Of a stretch of DNA of 32,837 nt, positions 17,894 through 26,899 are shown piece by piece; positions within the stretch are counted from its first letter, which is position 1; every line of letters starts with the position of its first letter. Below the pieces are notes generated by a model. That model did not search any database, was not told the origin of the DNA, and saw only the letters and a list, made by a program, of their open reading frames with translations. Source of the stretch: Bacillota bacterium. Lineage in GTDB: Bacteria; Bacillota; Clostridia; Christensenellales; Aristaeellaceae. The position numbers and the translations under genes are program-made. The stretch is taken from the NCBI GenBank assembly GCA_023411375.1, contig JAEYOW010000054.1, positions 1 through 32,837 on the forward strand, written 5' to 3'.

Positions 17894-18784
17894 ATGCGCG
17901 CAACCGGGGAATACGCGGTGGATCTGCATCTGCACAGCACCTTTTCCGACGGGCTGAAAACCCCGTCGGAGCTGTGCGGGCAGGCCGACGGGCTTGGACT
18001 TACGCATGTGGCGCTGTGCGACCACGATACCGTGGACGGCCTTGCCGATATGGCCGCCGCCGTCGAGCGCGTGCGCAAAGAGCGCCTGTCGCGCGGCGAC
18101 GGCACGCCCTTTACCCTGCTTAAGGGCGTAGAGCTGAGCTCTGGCCGAGGCGGAAGGACGCATCTGCTAGGCTATGGTGTGAATGTGGACGATCCCGCGC
18201 TCAAACAATGCCTGCGCGAAGCGGACGAGGACCGCAGACAGCGTGCGGAAAAAATGCTGGAGCTCCTTGCCGCTCAGGGAATCGAAATCTCAGAACAGCT
18301 GCGAACCGTCCTGATCAGCCCGCATGTCGGCCGGGCCCATATCGCCCGCGCGCTGGTGCAAATCGGCGCGGTCAAAACCATGCAACAGGCGTTTGAGCAA
18401 TACCTGGGTGAGGGCAGGAGCGCCTATGTGCCCCGCAAGTGGTTAGAAACCACAAAGACGGTGCAGATATTGAGAAACGCGGGCGGAGTCGTGGTGCTGG
18501 CGCATCCCGGGCGGCTTGGTATGGATGACCCGCTCTTTCACGCCCTTGTGGAGGAGCTGGCGGCCTTCGGCCTTCAGGGCATCGAGGTTTTTCACCCCTC
18601 GGCAAGCCGCAGCGACGTTCGTGCGCTGGAGCTGTTTGCCCGCCGCCGCGGCCTTTTGGTGACGGGTGGAAGCGACTATCACGGCGACCAGAACACGCGC
18701 GTGCGGATGGGCAGGCTGCCCGCCGGATGGACTGGCGTGCATGAGGATGTGGAAAGGCTTTTGGACGCGATGCGTTGCGAATAG
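17894..18784 (+). CDS. PHP-domain phosphoesterase (RNase AM/YciV-like)
   Basis: This 296-residue PHP-family metal-dependent phosphoesterase has D10, H12 and H14 (VDLHLHSTFSDG), CDHDT (42-46) and E81. GRAHIAR with H150, AHPG with H205 and GGSDYHG with D262 and H264 follow, so the full metal-binding set is there. The pattern matches E. coli YciV/TrpH, a 5'-3' exoribonuclease and nucleoside 3',5'-bisphosphatase. RNA end trimming or pAp turnover is the likely role. I start it at ATG 17894 (AAGGTGAG five bases upstream) because the family begins right before DLHxH. A GTG at 17813 with GGGAG upstream would add 27 residues of unrelated sequence and remains possible. It lies between ftsH and a VanW gene on the same strand. 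Confidence 0.88.
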   Translation: MRATGEYAVDLHLHSTFSDGLKTPSELCGQADGLGLTHVALCDHDTVDGLADMAAAVERVRKERLSRGDGTPFTLLKGVELSSGRGGRTHLLGYGVNVDDPALKQCLREADEDRRQRAEKMLELLAAQGIEISEQLRTVLISPHVGRAHIARALVQIGAVKTMQQAFEQYLGEGRSAYVPRKWLETTKTVQILRNAGGVVVLAHPGRLGMDDPLFHALVEELAAFGLQGIEVFHPSASRSDVRALELFARRRGLLVTGGSDYHGDQNTRVRMGRLPAGWTGVHEDVERLLDAMRCE

Positions 18785-18864
18785 TTTTTAAAGAGACGGC
18801 CGGCACCGCCGGGTGCGGGCGGCTCCTTTCGGAGCGCGCGGCCGATTTACCGCAAAGGAGCAAG

Positions 18865-20502
18865 ATGATGTACAATCAAGGCTATACCCCGCAGCAGCCG
18901 CAGCAGGGCTATCCCTACTATCCGCAGGGCAGCAACCCGGCCTGGTATGCGCCGCCTCCGCAGCAGGCGCCGGCCGCAGCGCCAAAACGGCGCGCTGCCG
19001 GCGGCGCCGGCGGTGGAGGAGCCGGCGGTGGAAAAAAGCCTAAAAAAAAGCGCAGCCTAAAATGGCAGCTCATCAAAGTTTTGATTGTGCTGATCCTGCT
19101 TGCCGGCGCGGGCATAGGAGGATACTTCTGGAAAACGCAAAGCGACGTACGGCCATATGTAAGCGTATTTTTAGACAACATCAGCGTGGATGGCATCAGT
19201 CTGAGCGGAAAAACTTGGGCGGAGGGCAGCCAGCTGGTGTGGGATCAGGTAAATGCCAAGCAAAACGGCTGGTATGTGCGGCTTAAAAACACGGCGGGCG
19301 AATACAAGGATATCACCGCCGCCACGCTGGGCATTTCGTTCGACCCAACCGCCGCGCTTGAACAGGCGTGGGCCATCGGGCATGATACGGACCCAAACCG
19401 CCGCAAGAGCATATTTGACCTGAAAGAGGAAATAGAGCAGGCGAAAAAAAGCACCTACGAGTTTTCCAGCGCGCAGCAAAGCGCGAACACCGCGCCCATC
19501 GATACCATACTGCAAACGCTGGAAAGCGCGGCTTATAAGGAGCCGCAGGATGCGGATATCTTGAGCTTTGTGCCGGACGATATAACCAACCCCTTTACCT
19601 ACCAGACCGAGGTGTACGGCCAGCGGTTGGATACCAGCGCCGTAAAGGAGCAGATTTTGCGGATGGTGCAGAATCTGGAAAGCGGCGAAATTATGCTGGA
19701 GCCGCAGACCGTTCCCCCCAACAAGACGGTGGCGGATCTCCAAAAGACGGTGGCTCTGCGTGTGAGTGTGACCACGCCGATTTCGACCTCGTCCACCGAA
19801 GAACGCACCAACAATATCCGCGTCGCCTTTTCAAAGATCAACGGCCTGATCATCCCCGACGGCGGCAAGTTCAGCTTTAACGGCGTGGTGGGAAGGCGCA
19901 CCGAGAAGAACGGCTTTTATAAGGCGATTGAATACGCCTACGGCACGGAGGTTTGGGGCATCGGCGGCGGCGTGTGCCAGGCCAGCACCACGATGTATCT
20001 GGCCGCCATTCAGGCGGGCTTGAACATCACCAACCGGGTGGCCCATTCCGCGCCCGTCAGCTATACCGACCTTGGCAAGGACGCGACTGTGAGCGACACG
20101 CGGGGCAGAGAGATCGATTTTACCTTCCGCAACAACAGTGGCGGGGATATTTACATCGCGGCGCATGTCCGGCAGAGCGGCAACAGCAAGCGCAACATGG
20201 TCTGCGAGGTGCGCATATATGGCCCTTCTCTGGACAACACCCGTTACGAGCTGGAGACCGTACCCATTGAGACAATCCCCAAGCCCGAGGAGCCGACCCT
20301 CAAGGAGGACGAGGACATGACCTACGTCACCTTTGTGGATGAAAAAAAGCTGGTATCCAAGGGGCGAGAGGGGCATGTGGTGGAAACCTACCTGTGCACC
20401 ATCGTGGACGGCGTACAGGTTTCCCGCGAGAAGGTGAGTACCGATACCTATCCGGCGCGCGCCGATGTGTACTATGTGGGCACGGCCGAGCGCTTCGAGT
20501 AA
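18865..20502 (+). CDS. VanW-domain membrane protein with G5-like end
   Basis: This 545-residue protein is anchored by one membrane helix (about 67-89) with most of the chain outside. The first 60 residues are rich in Tyr, Pro, Gln and Gly and end in a basic KKPKKKR cluster, a cytoplasmic disordered tail. After the helix comes a region like the peptidoglycan-binding PF12229 repeat. The VanW core (about 312-450) includes FSFNGVVGRRT and the conserved GIGGGVCQASTTMY with its single Cys. A G5-like segment (about 484-535) closes the protein. VanW proteins occur in vancomycin-resistance clusters and widely in Bacillota cell envelopes; the activity is unknown. AAAGGAG lies four or seven bases before tandem ATGs (18865, 18868), and either could start. 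No van genes are nearby, so this does not imply resistance. Confidence 0.9.
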   Translation: MMYNQGYTPQQPQQGYPYYPQGSNPAWYAPPPQQAPAAAPKRRAAGGAGGGGAGGGKKPKKKRSLKWQLIKVLIVLILLAGAGIGGYFWKTQSDVRPYVSVFLDNISVDGISLSGKTWAEGSQLVWDQVNAKQNGWYVRLKNTAGEYKDITAATLGISFDPTAALEQAWAIGHDTDPNRRKSIFDLKEEIEQAKKSTYEFSSAQQSANTAPIDTILQTLESAAYKEPQDADILSFVPDDITNPFTYQTEVYGQRLDTSAVKEQILRMVQNLESGEIMLEPQTVPPNKTVADLQKTVALRVSVTTPISTSSTEERTNNIRVAFSKINGLIIPDGGKFSFNGVVGRRTEKNGFYKAIEYAYGTEVWGIGGGVCQASTTMYLAAIQAGLNITNRVAHSAPVSYTDLGKDATVSDTRGREIDFTFRNNSGGDIYIAAHVRQSGNSKRNMVCEVRIYGPSLDNTRYELETVPIETIPKPEEPTLKEDEDMTYVTFVDEKKLVSKGREGHVVETYLCTIVDGVQVSREKVSTDTYPARADVYYVGTAERFE

Positions 20503-20514
20503 CGGGAGGCGCGA

Positions 20515-21237
20515 TTGAAAACAACGCTTGGATGCATCCGCCGCGCGGATCAGGACTTTGGAATGATTTCGCCAGGCGACCGGGTGGCCGTGGGTGTGAG
20601 CGGCGGCAAGGACAGCCTGCTTTTGATGAAAGCTCTGGCGCTTTACCGCAACGTCCGGCATCAGGATTTCACGCTTCATGCCATCATGCTTACCACCGGT
20701 AAGCACAAGCCCGATACCTCCGCGATTGAGGCGCTTTGCGACGCTTGCGGTGTGCCGATCACCGTCCGTCACACGGAGCTGTATGAAATTTTATTTGAGA
20801 TACGCCGTGAGGAAAACCCCTGCGCGCTGTGCGCCAAGATGCGGCGCGGCATGCTGTGCGACCTGGCGCGCGAGCTCGGGCTGAACAAGCTTGCGCTGGG
20901 GCATCACCGGGAGGACGCGCTGGAAACGCTGATGATGAGCCTGATCTTTGAGGGCAGGCTTCACACCTTTCATCCCAAAACCTACCTGAGCCGGAGCGAT
21001 ATCACGGTGATCCGTCCCATGGTTTACCTGCCCGAAAAGCATGTTATTCATATGCGGAAAACGCTTGAATTGCCCGTGCTTGAAAACCCGTGCCCAGCCA
21101 ACGGGCACACAAAGCGCCAAGAGATGAAGGAATTGCTGGCGGAGCTTAGCAAGCGCTACCCAAACGTAAAGGAAATGATGCTCTCCGCGCTGCAAAACGA
21201 CAGGCAGTACGGTCTGTGGGAAAAGGAACGCGGGTGA
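20515..21237 (+). CDS. TtcA-family tRNA 2-thiocytidine synthetase-like protein
   Basis: This 240-residue PP-loop ATPase resembles TtcA, which thiolates C32 of tRNA using ATP and an Fe-S cluster. The PP-loop SGGKDS sits at 29-34. A CxxC pair (C103, C106 in NPCALCAKMRRG) and a third Cys (C193 in NPCPANGHTKR) match the three cluster-binding cysteines of TtcA. LALGHHREDALET fits the conserved GHHxDD-type block, with Glu in place of the first Asp. The start is TTG with GGGAGG five bases upstream, 12 bases after the VanW stop, so the two are cotranscribed. Related Bacillota proteins are annotated only as TtcA-like; the exact tRNA target is inferred. Confidence 0.88.
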   Translation: MKTTLGCIRRADQDFGMISPGDRVAVGVSGGKDSLLLMKALALYRNVRHQDFTLHAIMLTTGKHKPDTSAIEALCDACGVPITVRHTELYEILFEIRREENPCALCAKMRRGMLCDLARELGLNKLALGHHREDALETLMMSLIFEGRLHTFHPKTYLSRSDITVIRPMVYLPEKHVIHMRKTLELPVLENPCPANGHTKRQEMKELLAELSKRYPNVKEMMLSALQNDRQYGLWEKERG

Positions 21238-21242
21238 CGGCG

Positions 21243-21283
21243 ATAGGAAAGAGGCCGCCTATTTCGGGCGGCCTCTTTCCTAT
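21243..21283. terminator. Strong bidirectional terminator
   Basis: A perfect 17-bp stem (21243-21259 with 21267-21283) with a 7-base loop TATTTCG separates two convergent operons. The pyrimidine-rich arm CCTCTTTCCTAT serves the plus strand, and AAAATTTGATTT follows. It lies five bases after the ttcA-like stop and 11 bases from the stop of the minus-strand secreted protein. Confidence 0.85.
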
Positions 21284-21294
21284 GAAAATTTGAT

Positions 21295-22299
21295 TTATCG
21301 AAGCACCAGCACTTCCAGCGCGGTAAGCTGCGCGGGGATGCTGCGCGAAACGATGCCGTTAAAGTAAACGGTTACGGTGTCGCCGTCCTTAAGCTCCACG
21401 GCGGGCTGGGTCGGCGTTTCCTCCTGAATCCCTGCCTCGGCCCCGGGCGTCACGGCGTTATTGTCAATAACTTCATCACTCGGGGTGGCGGGTACGCCTT
21501 CGCCGGCGTCGGCGGGTTCTTCCACTTCATCGGCCCCGGGTTCGGTTTGCGTTTTACCTTCGGCATCCGCGGCGGCGTCCGTCTCGGATTCATCCTCGCC
21601 TTCAGCGGGCTCAGCCGCGGCTTCATCCTGCGCCGCATCTGCATCGTCGGCTTCCGGCTCGGCCGGCAGCAGCTCGCCAACAAGCGTGGTTTCGGTCAAA
21701 TGCACAAGGTAGCTGACGCCGTCCTCGCCGGTCAGGGTAAAGCCCTTTTCGTCCTTGCCGCTCACCGTGCCGGTAAGCTCAGGTACGATAACCTGACGGG
21801 CCACTATCTGTCCGGGCATGCTCAGCGCCATAATACCGTCATAGTAGACTGTGACCGGCACGTTAAGGTACACATGGGGAATCGTTCCCTCCATATGTAC
21901 GATCACATCTCCAAAAAGCGCGTCGCCAGTCAACAGAAAGCCGTTCTCAAGGAACTCGCCCACCGTGCCGTTAAGCACATAGCAGCCGACCCTGTCAGCG
22001 TGTGCCTGCGGGGGAATGCTGCGCGTCAGGCGGCCATCGTACTGTACAATGACGTACTGGCCGACCGCGATCTCATTTTCGGCAAGCACGCCGTCCAGCA
22101 CGGTCGTATCGTCCACGTTAAGCAGCACCTGGCCGATTTCCTTATCCTCCATGATAAAGCCGCCCTCGACGAGCTCGGTTACAAATCCCTCAAGCTCCGT
22201 ATCGGGTACCGCCTCCTCAGCAAGCGCGCTCAGCGGCAGCACGGCCGCCAGGGTCAAAATAGCGCTCAGCATCCAGGCCATCCATTTTTTCATCCTCAT
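21295..22299 (-). CDS. Secreted protein with three beta-modules and an acidic insert
   Basis: I do not recognise a named family. The 334-residue protein has a clear signal peptide (KK, hydrophobic core, cleavage after ALA27). The mature part holds three related modules of a G(F/T)V-type strand start, a GF(I/L/T) strand and a closing motif Y(D/N)G...SIPxQ. The modules lie at about 36-106, 110-172 and 174-212 joined to 302-333. Their ends read VQYDGRLTRSIPPQ, VYYDGIMALSMPGQ and VYFNGIVSRSIPAQ. The third module is interrupted by ~88 residues (213-300) very rich in Asp, Glu, Ala and Pro. Modules of this kind recall OB-like or DUF5666-type folds. GAGGAGG lies seven bases before ATG 22299. It follows polC by 142 bases on the same strand and ends at a strong terminator. 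A Ca2+ or cell-wall role is only a guess. Confidence 0.8.
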   Translation of the reverse strand: MRMKKWMAWMLSAILTLAAVLPLSALAEEAVPDTELEGFVTELVEGGFIMEDKEIGQVLLNVDDTTVLDGVLAENEIAVGQYVIVQYDGRLTRSIPPQAHADRVGCYVLNGTVGEFLENGFLLTGDALFGDVIVHMEGTIPHVYLNVPVTVYYDGIMALSMPGQIVARQVIVPELTGTVSGKDEKGFTLTGEDGVSYLVHLTETTLVGELLPAEPEADDADAAQDEAAAEPAEGEDESETDAAADAEGKTQTEPGADEVEEPADAGEGVPATPSDEVIDNNAVTPGAEAGIQEETPTQPAVELKDGDTVTVYFNGIVSRSIPAQLTALEVLVLR

Positions 22300-22326
22300 G
22301 GTCTGTCCTCCTCAATGTTTTGCCAT

Positions 22327-22416
22327 GGGCGGCGCTATGCCCGTCCATGTGCCGCCCGCGGCCATATTCCCGCGGGCTTTCACTATGAACAAACGAGCGT
22401 GCGCGGCGGTTTGTTC
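22327..22416 (-). promoter_or_regulatory. Three hairpins between polC and the secreted gene
   Basis: Read on the minus strand, this intercistronic segment holds an 8-bp stem GAACAAAC/GTTTGTTC (22416-22409 with 22394-22387). It is followed by an 8-bp stem GCCCGCGG/CCGCGGGC (22377-22370 with 22361-22354) and a 7-bp stem GGGCGGC/GCCGCCC (22357-22351 with 22333-22327). The last two share four bases, so they exclude each other. None has a long T tail. This may be partial termination or processing after polC. Confidence 0.5.
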
Positions 22417-22441
22417 CGAAGAAAATTTTTCCATTCGTTTC

Positions 22442-25400
22442 TTAGCCGATAAGCGAGAACAGATCGACCTGGCTGGTTTCGGGAAGCCCCTCCAGCGCGC
22501 CCTGACCGCGCAGCATTTCCACAATGCTTACGCCCACGCGGGCGCGGGCGCGCAGATCCTCAACGCTGATGTAGGGACGCTTAGGATCGCGGGATTCAAG
22601 GATGCCCGTCACCGCGCTTTCGCCAAAACCGTTGATGGCGGTAAAGGGACAGCGCAAATCGTCTCCCTCTGGCAAAAAGCGCGTTGCGTCGCTTTTGTAA
22701 AGATCGACCGGCAGCATTTTGATGCCGCGTTCCTGCATCTCCAAAAGCATATGGTAGGCGTTTTCCTCCTGCTTGTCCTTCACACTGAGCTTTTCTTCAC
22801 GGCTGGCGAACTCGGTAAGGCGGTCGCGCAGCGTCTCGTTGCTAAGCAGCATGCGGCCCGCGTCAAAGCCGTCGCCCCGGATGCTGAAATACGCGGCATA
22901 GTAGGCCTGCGGCCGGTACACCTTGTACCAGGCCACACGTAGGCCCATCGTCACATACGCCACGGCATGGCCCCGGGGAAACATGTACTTGATCTTCTTG
23001 CAGCTGTCGATGGCCCATTGGGGTACGTCGTGCTCGCGCATGGCGTCCTCCCATTCGGGCTTCAGACCGCGGCCCTTGCGGACGCTTTCCATGATGTCGA
23101 AGCTCATCTTTTCTGCCATGCCCTTGGTAATCAAAAAGTTCATGATATCATCGCGGGTACAGAAGCATTGCCTGAGCTTGGCGGTGCCGGAGTTGATGAT
23201 GTCCTGCGCGTTGCCCAGCCATACGTCCGTGCCGTGGGACAGGCCGGAGATACGGACCAGCTCCTCCATGGTGGAGGGCCTGGTTTCCATCAGCATGCCG
23301 CGTACAAAGCCGGTGCCGAATTCCGGGATGCCCAGCGTGCCCGTTTCCCACATAATCTGTTCCTGGGTAACGCCCAGCGCCTCCGGGCTGGAAAACAGGC
23401 TCATCACCTTTTTATCGTCCAGGGGGATTTCCAGAAAGTTGACGCCCGTCAGCTCCTCCAACCGGTGCATCATGGTTGGATCGTCGTGGCCGAGGCAGTC
23501 CAGCTTAACCAGGATATCGTGCATGGAGTTGAAGTCGTAGTGGGTGGTGATGGTGGCGCCGTTCACATCGTCGGCGGGGTGCTGGATGGCGGTGAACTGG
23601 CAGATGTCGTATTCCTTAGGCAGAACCACGATACCGCCCGGATGCTGGCCCGTGGTGCGCTTTACGCCCACGCACCCGGCGGCGAGGCGTTCCTTGTGGG
23701 CGCGCCCGGCCTTGAGGCCGCGCTCCTCCAAGTATTTGGCGGCAAAACCATAGGCCGTTTTGTCCGCAAGGCCCGATATGGTGCCCGCGCGGAATACGTA
23801 GCCCTTACCGAACAGCTCCTCGATATAGGCGTGCGCGCGGGGCTGATACTCGCCGGAAAAGTTGAGGTCGATATCGGGCACCTTATCGCCCTTGAAGCCA
23901 AGAAACACCTCAAAGGGAATGTCAAACCCGTCCTTGGCAAGGGGATGACCGCAAATATCGCAGTTTTTGTCGGGCAGATCCACGCCCACGCTGGCCAGCT
24001 CCGGCGGGGTCAGAAACATCTTGTGGCAATGGTCGCACCTGTAGTGGGGCGGCAGGGGATTGACCTCGGTTATGCCGCACATGGTGGCCACAAAGCTTGA
24101 CCCAACCGAACCGCGGCTGCCCACCAGGTAGCCGTCGGAGAGGGATTTGCTCACCAGCTTTTGCGCGATGGAGTACAGTGTCGCAAAGCCGTAGCCGATG
24201 ATGGAACCCAGCTCCTTATGAAGCCGCTTTTCCACCAGCTCGGGCAACGGGTCGCCGTACAGCGCTTTGGCGCGCGTCCAGGAGCGGGTTTCGATATCGC
24301 CCGCCGCGTCCTCCCAGAAGGGCTGGAAGGTATCCTCCCCCTTGGGGTGCTTGGGGAAAAGCCGGAGTTCCTCCACCTGCTCCGCAATGCGGCGGGGAGC
24401 GTCAATCACCACCTCACGGGCCTTTTCAGCGCCCAGGTAGCTGAACTCCTCCAGCATCTCGTCCGTGGTTTTAAAATAAAGGGGAGGCTGGTCGTCACAG
24501 TCCTCATAGCCCAAGCCCGCCTGCAGAATGGTGCGGTAAATAGCGTCCTCGGGATTTTGAAAATGCACGTCTCCCGTCGCCACGACGGGCTTGCCCAGCT
24601 TTTCACCCAGAGCGACGATACGGCGGTTGAAATCCCGCAGATGCTCCTCGTCCCGCGCGGTGCCGTTGCGAATCATAAACTGGTTATTGCCGATAGGCTG
24701 AATCTCCAGATAGTCGTAAAAGGAAGCGATCCGCTCGATTTCCTCCTCTGGCCGGTTGTTGACGATGGCATGGAACAGCTCGCCGGCCTCGCAGGCGCTG
24801 CCCAAAATCAGCCCCTCGCGGTACTGCTCGATCAAATGCCTGGGCATGTTGGGGTGGCGGTAGAAATAGCGCAGGTTGCCCTCGGAGATCAGGTGGTTGA
24901 GGTTTTGCATGCCCTTCTGCGTTTTGCACAGCAAGATAATGTGATAAGTATCGCTCATGCTCTCGCCGCCGATAGCGGCGTCGATGTCCTTGAGCGCCAC
25001 GGCTCCTTTTTCCGCGGCGGCGTCAAACATCTTGGACAGGCACTGGGCGGTCGCCGCGGCGTCATGCACGGCTCGGTGGGCGTTTTTAAGGGATACGCCA
25101 AGCAGACGGCATACCGCGCCCAGCCGGTGGCTTCGCTGGTTGGGATACAGCCGGCGCGAAAAGGTGAGCGTGTCCAGCACGGGCGCGTGGAAGGATACCC
25201 CCATGCGCGCGCACTCCGCCTGAAGCATGCCCATATCAAAGGGCGCGTTATGCGCCGCGACCGGACAGTCCCCAATAAAATCCAGAAGTTTGCGGACACC
25301 CTCGGCAGGGCTCTCCTTGCCGCGCAGCATCAGGTCCGTAATGCCCGTAATCTCGCTGATTTTGGGTTTGAGCGGCACGCCCGGGTCGCACAGCAGGCTT

Positions 25401-26899
25401 AGCTCGTCCGTGATCTGCCCGTTTTCCAGCCTGACCGCGCCGACCTCGATGATGCGGTCCAGCGCGTGCGAAAGGCCGGTAGTCTCAAAATCCAGCACCA
25501 CAATAGGGCCGGAAAGCGGCCGGTCGTCCGCGTCCCTGACGATGGGCACGAGGTCGCACAGGTACCCCTCCACACCGGGAATAAGCTTGATGTTGTTTTT
25601 CTTGGCGGCGCCAAACGCCGCAGGAAACGCCTGCGCTCCGCCGTGATCCGTGATGGCCACGGCGGGATGTCCCCACTTGGCGGCCTGGGCGATCAGCGAG
25701 CCCGCCTCGGCGGTGGCGTCCATGGTGGACATGGTGGTATGCATATGCAGCTCGATGCGTTTTTCCTCCGCGCTGTCCAGCCGCTCGCGCTTGGGCATCT
25801 GCTGCATATCGCGCACGCCGATGGACAGCTCGCCAAGGAACGGGTCCATGCGGCAGTCGCCACGAAGACGGACGCGCATACCGTTTTTGATCTGACCCAC
25901 CTGATCAGCCACGCGCTTGCGTTCCTCGTCCGTAGGCGGGGTCGGCGTTTCTCCCATGCCCGCGCGCCGCATGCGGTACTGGTAAAAGGCTTTGCAATAT
26001 ATGGTTGAGGTATCGTCGTATACGGCGAAGGTGGCAAGCACAGTTTCGCCGCCCTTTAACTCCTTGGGGTCGTTGACGCCCGTCACAATGCCCTCGATAA
26101 CCACGATGCCGCTGTCTTCGGCCAGCTCGGCAATATCCACGGGCTTGTCCGCAATGGCGCGGCCCTTGAGCACAGGACCCTTACTCTCGGCTTTGGATGT
26201 CCGCGGCGCGGCCTGCCTCCGGGGCGCGGCGGCCGGCTGAGCGGCGGCAGGGCTGGGCGCGGCCTCCGCGCCCAGCATCGCGGCGGCCTGCGCTTCGATG
26301 GCGGCGTCGTCCCATGGCGGCGGATCGTCATCCATGGCGCGCGCGCCGGATGCGGATTGAATCCGGGCCGGAAAGGTGAAGCCGCGCTCCTCCCGCATCT
26401 TTTTGACCCATGCCTCGCGCTCGCCGCAGATGGTGAGCGCGACGGGCACGCGCACGCGAAAAATATCGTACACAGCCTGGCTGACCTTTTCGTCCAACCG
26501 GTGGGTTTTGAAGAAATTCATTGCGATTTGATCCGGGCAGGTCAGCAGAATGCGGCCATCCTCCAGACTCCAGCCCGTATCCCCAATCCACGCGGACAGA
26601 GCCGGACTCTGGCGGCGAAGAAAATCCGTTAATACGGTTTTGTACTTGTGGATATCGGAGAGAAAATCCCCGCCCAGCGCGGGACTCGCGATGCGCAACG
26701 CGACCGTGAGCTTGGGAAACAGCTCGCGCAGCCTGCGCTCCAACAGCAGGTAATCCCTTTCGGTAACCAGTTCGTCGCATAAAAAGCTCATATACGCCTT
26801 GTTGGCGGTTTTTTTATACAGAACGCGCTCGATATGCAGCTTGCCGCGAAGGGGCGGCACGGTTTCCTCGAGCGTGCGAAGAAGCTCGGCTTTGTTCAT
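22442..26899 (-). CDS. polC: DNA polymerase III PolC-type alpha subunit
   Basis: This 1485-residue replicative polymerase is the leading-strand enzyme of low-GC Gram-positives and carries its own proofreading exonuclease. From the N-terminus it has an interaction domain (about 1-190), an Ala/Pro-rich linker (about 200-245) and an OB domain (about 250-370). A PHP domain starts at ELHMHTTMST near 381-390 and is interrupted by a DnaQ-type exonuclease. The exonuclease has DFETTG near 468-473, AHNAPFD and HDAAAT. A zinc module with two CxxC pairs lies near 954-985. The polymerase catalytic PDIDLNFSG is near 1007-1015, and TGQHPGG is near 1085. The exonuclease inserted in PHP is diagnostic of PolC over DnaE. 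AAAGGAG precedes the ATG, which overlaps the ispG stop by four bases (ATGA), so the two are translationally coupled. Confidence 0.98.
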   Translation of the reverse strand: MNKAELLRTLEETVPPLRGKLHIERVLYKKTANKAYMSFLCDELVTERDYLLLERRLRELFPKLTVALRIASPALGGDFLSDIHKYKTVLTDFLRRQSPALSAWIGDTGWSLEDGRILLTCPDQIAMNFFKTHRLDEKVSQAVYDIFRVRVPVALTICGEREAWVKKMREERGFTFPARIQSASGARAMDDDPPPWDDAAIEAQAAAMLGAEAAPSPAAAQPAAAPRRQAAPRTSKAESKGPVLKGRAIADKPVDIAELAEDSGIVVIEGIVTGVNDPKELKGGETVLATFAVYDDTSTIYCKAFYQYRMRRAGMGETPTPPTDEERKRVADQVGQIKNGMRVRLRGDCRMDPFLGELSIGVRDMQQMPKRERLDSAEEKRIELHMHTTMSTMDATAEAGSLIAQAAKWGHPAVAITDHGGAQAFPAAFGAAKKNNIKLIPGVEGYLCDLVPIVRDADDRPLSGPIVVLDFETTGLSHALDRIIEVGAVRLENGQITDELSLLCDPGVPLKPKISEITGITDLMLRGKESPAEGVRKLLDFIGDCPVAAHNAPFDMGMLQAECARMGVSFHAPVLDTLTFSRRLYPNQRSHRLGAVCRLLGVSLKNAHRAVHDAAATAQCLSKMFDAAAEKGAVALKDIDAAIGGESMSDTYHIILLCKTQKGMQNLNHLISEGNLRYFYRHPNMPRHLIEQYREGLILGSACEAGELFHAIVNNRPEEEIERIASFYDYLEIQPIGNNQFMIRNGTARDEEHLRDFNRRIVALGEKLGKPVVATGDVHFQNPEDAIYRTILQAGLGYEDCDDQPPLYFKTTDEMLEEFSYLGAEKAREVVIDAPRRIAEQVEELRLFPKHPKGEDTFQPFWEDAAGDIETRSWTRAKALYGDPLPELVEKRLHKELGSIIGYGFATLYSIAQKLVSKSLSDGYLVGSRGSVGSSFVATMCGITEVNPLPPHYRCDHCHKMFLTPPELASVGVDLPDKNCDICGHPLAKDGFDIPFEVFLGFKGDKVPDIDLNFSGEYQPRAHAYIEELFGKGYVFRAGTISGLADKTAYGFAAKYLEERGLKAGRAHKERLAAGCVGVKRTTGQHPGGIVVLPKEYDICQFTAIQHPADDVNGATITTHYDFNSMHDILVKLDCLGHDDPTMMHRLEELTGVNFLEIPLDDKKVMSLFSSPEALGVTQEQIMWETGTLGIPEFGTGFVRGMLMETRPSTMEELVRISGLSHGTDVWLGNAQDIINSGTAKLRQCFCTRDDIMNFLITKGMAEKMSFDIMESVRKGRGLKPEWEDAMREHDVPQWAIDSCKKIKYMFPRGHAVAYVTMGLRVAWYKVYRPQAYYAAYFSIRGDGFDAGRMLLSNETLRDRLTEFASREEKLSVKDKQEENAYHMLLEMQERGIKMLPVDLYKSDATRFLPEGDDLRCPFTAINGFGESAVTGILESRDPKRPYISVEDLRARARVGVSIVEMLRGQGALEGLPETSQVDLFSLIG

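Noticed and set aside
18865..20502. Vancomycin-resistance cluster because of VanW
   Set aside because: No vanA/B, vanH, vanX, vanR or vanS gene is present, and VanW-domain proteins are common in clostridial genomes without resistance.
24161..25402. Long plus-strand open frame opposite polC
   Set aside because: It is a shadow of the PolC frame, with a repetitive His/Arg/Val composition typical of antisense GC-rich coding DNA and no start signal.
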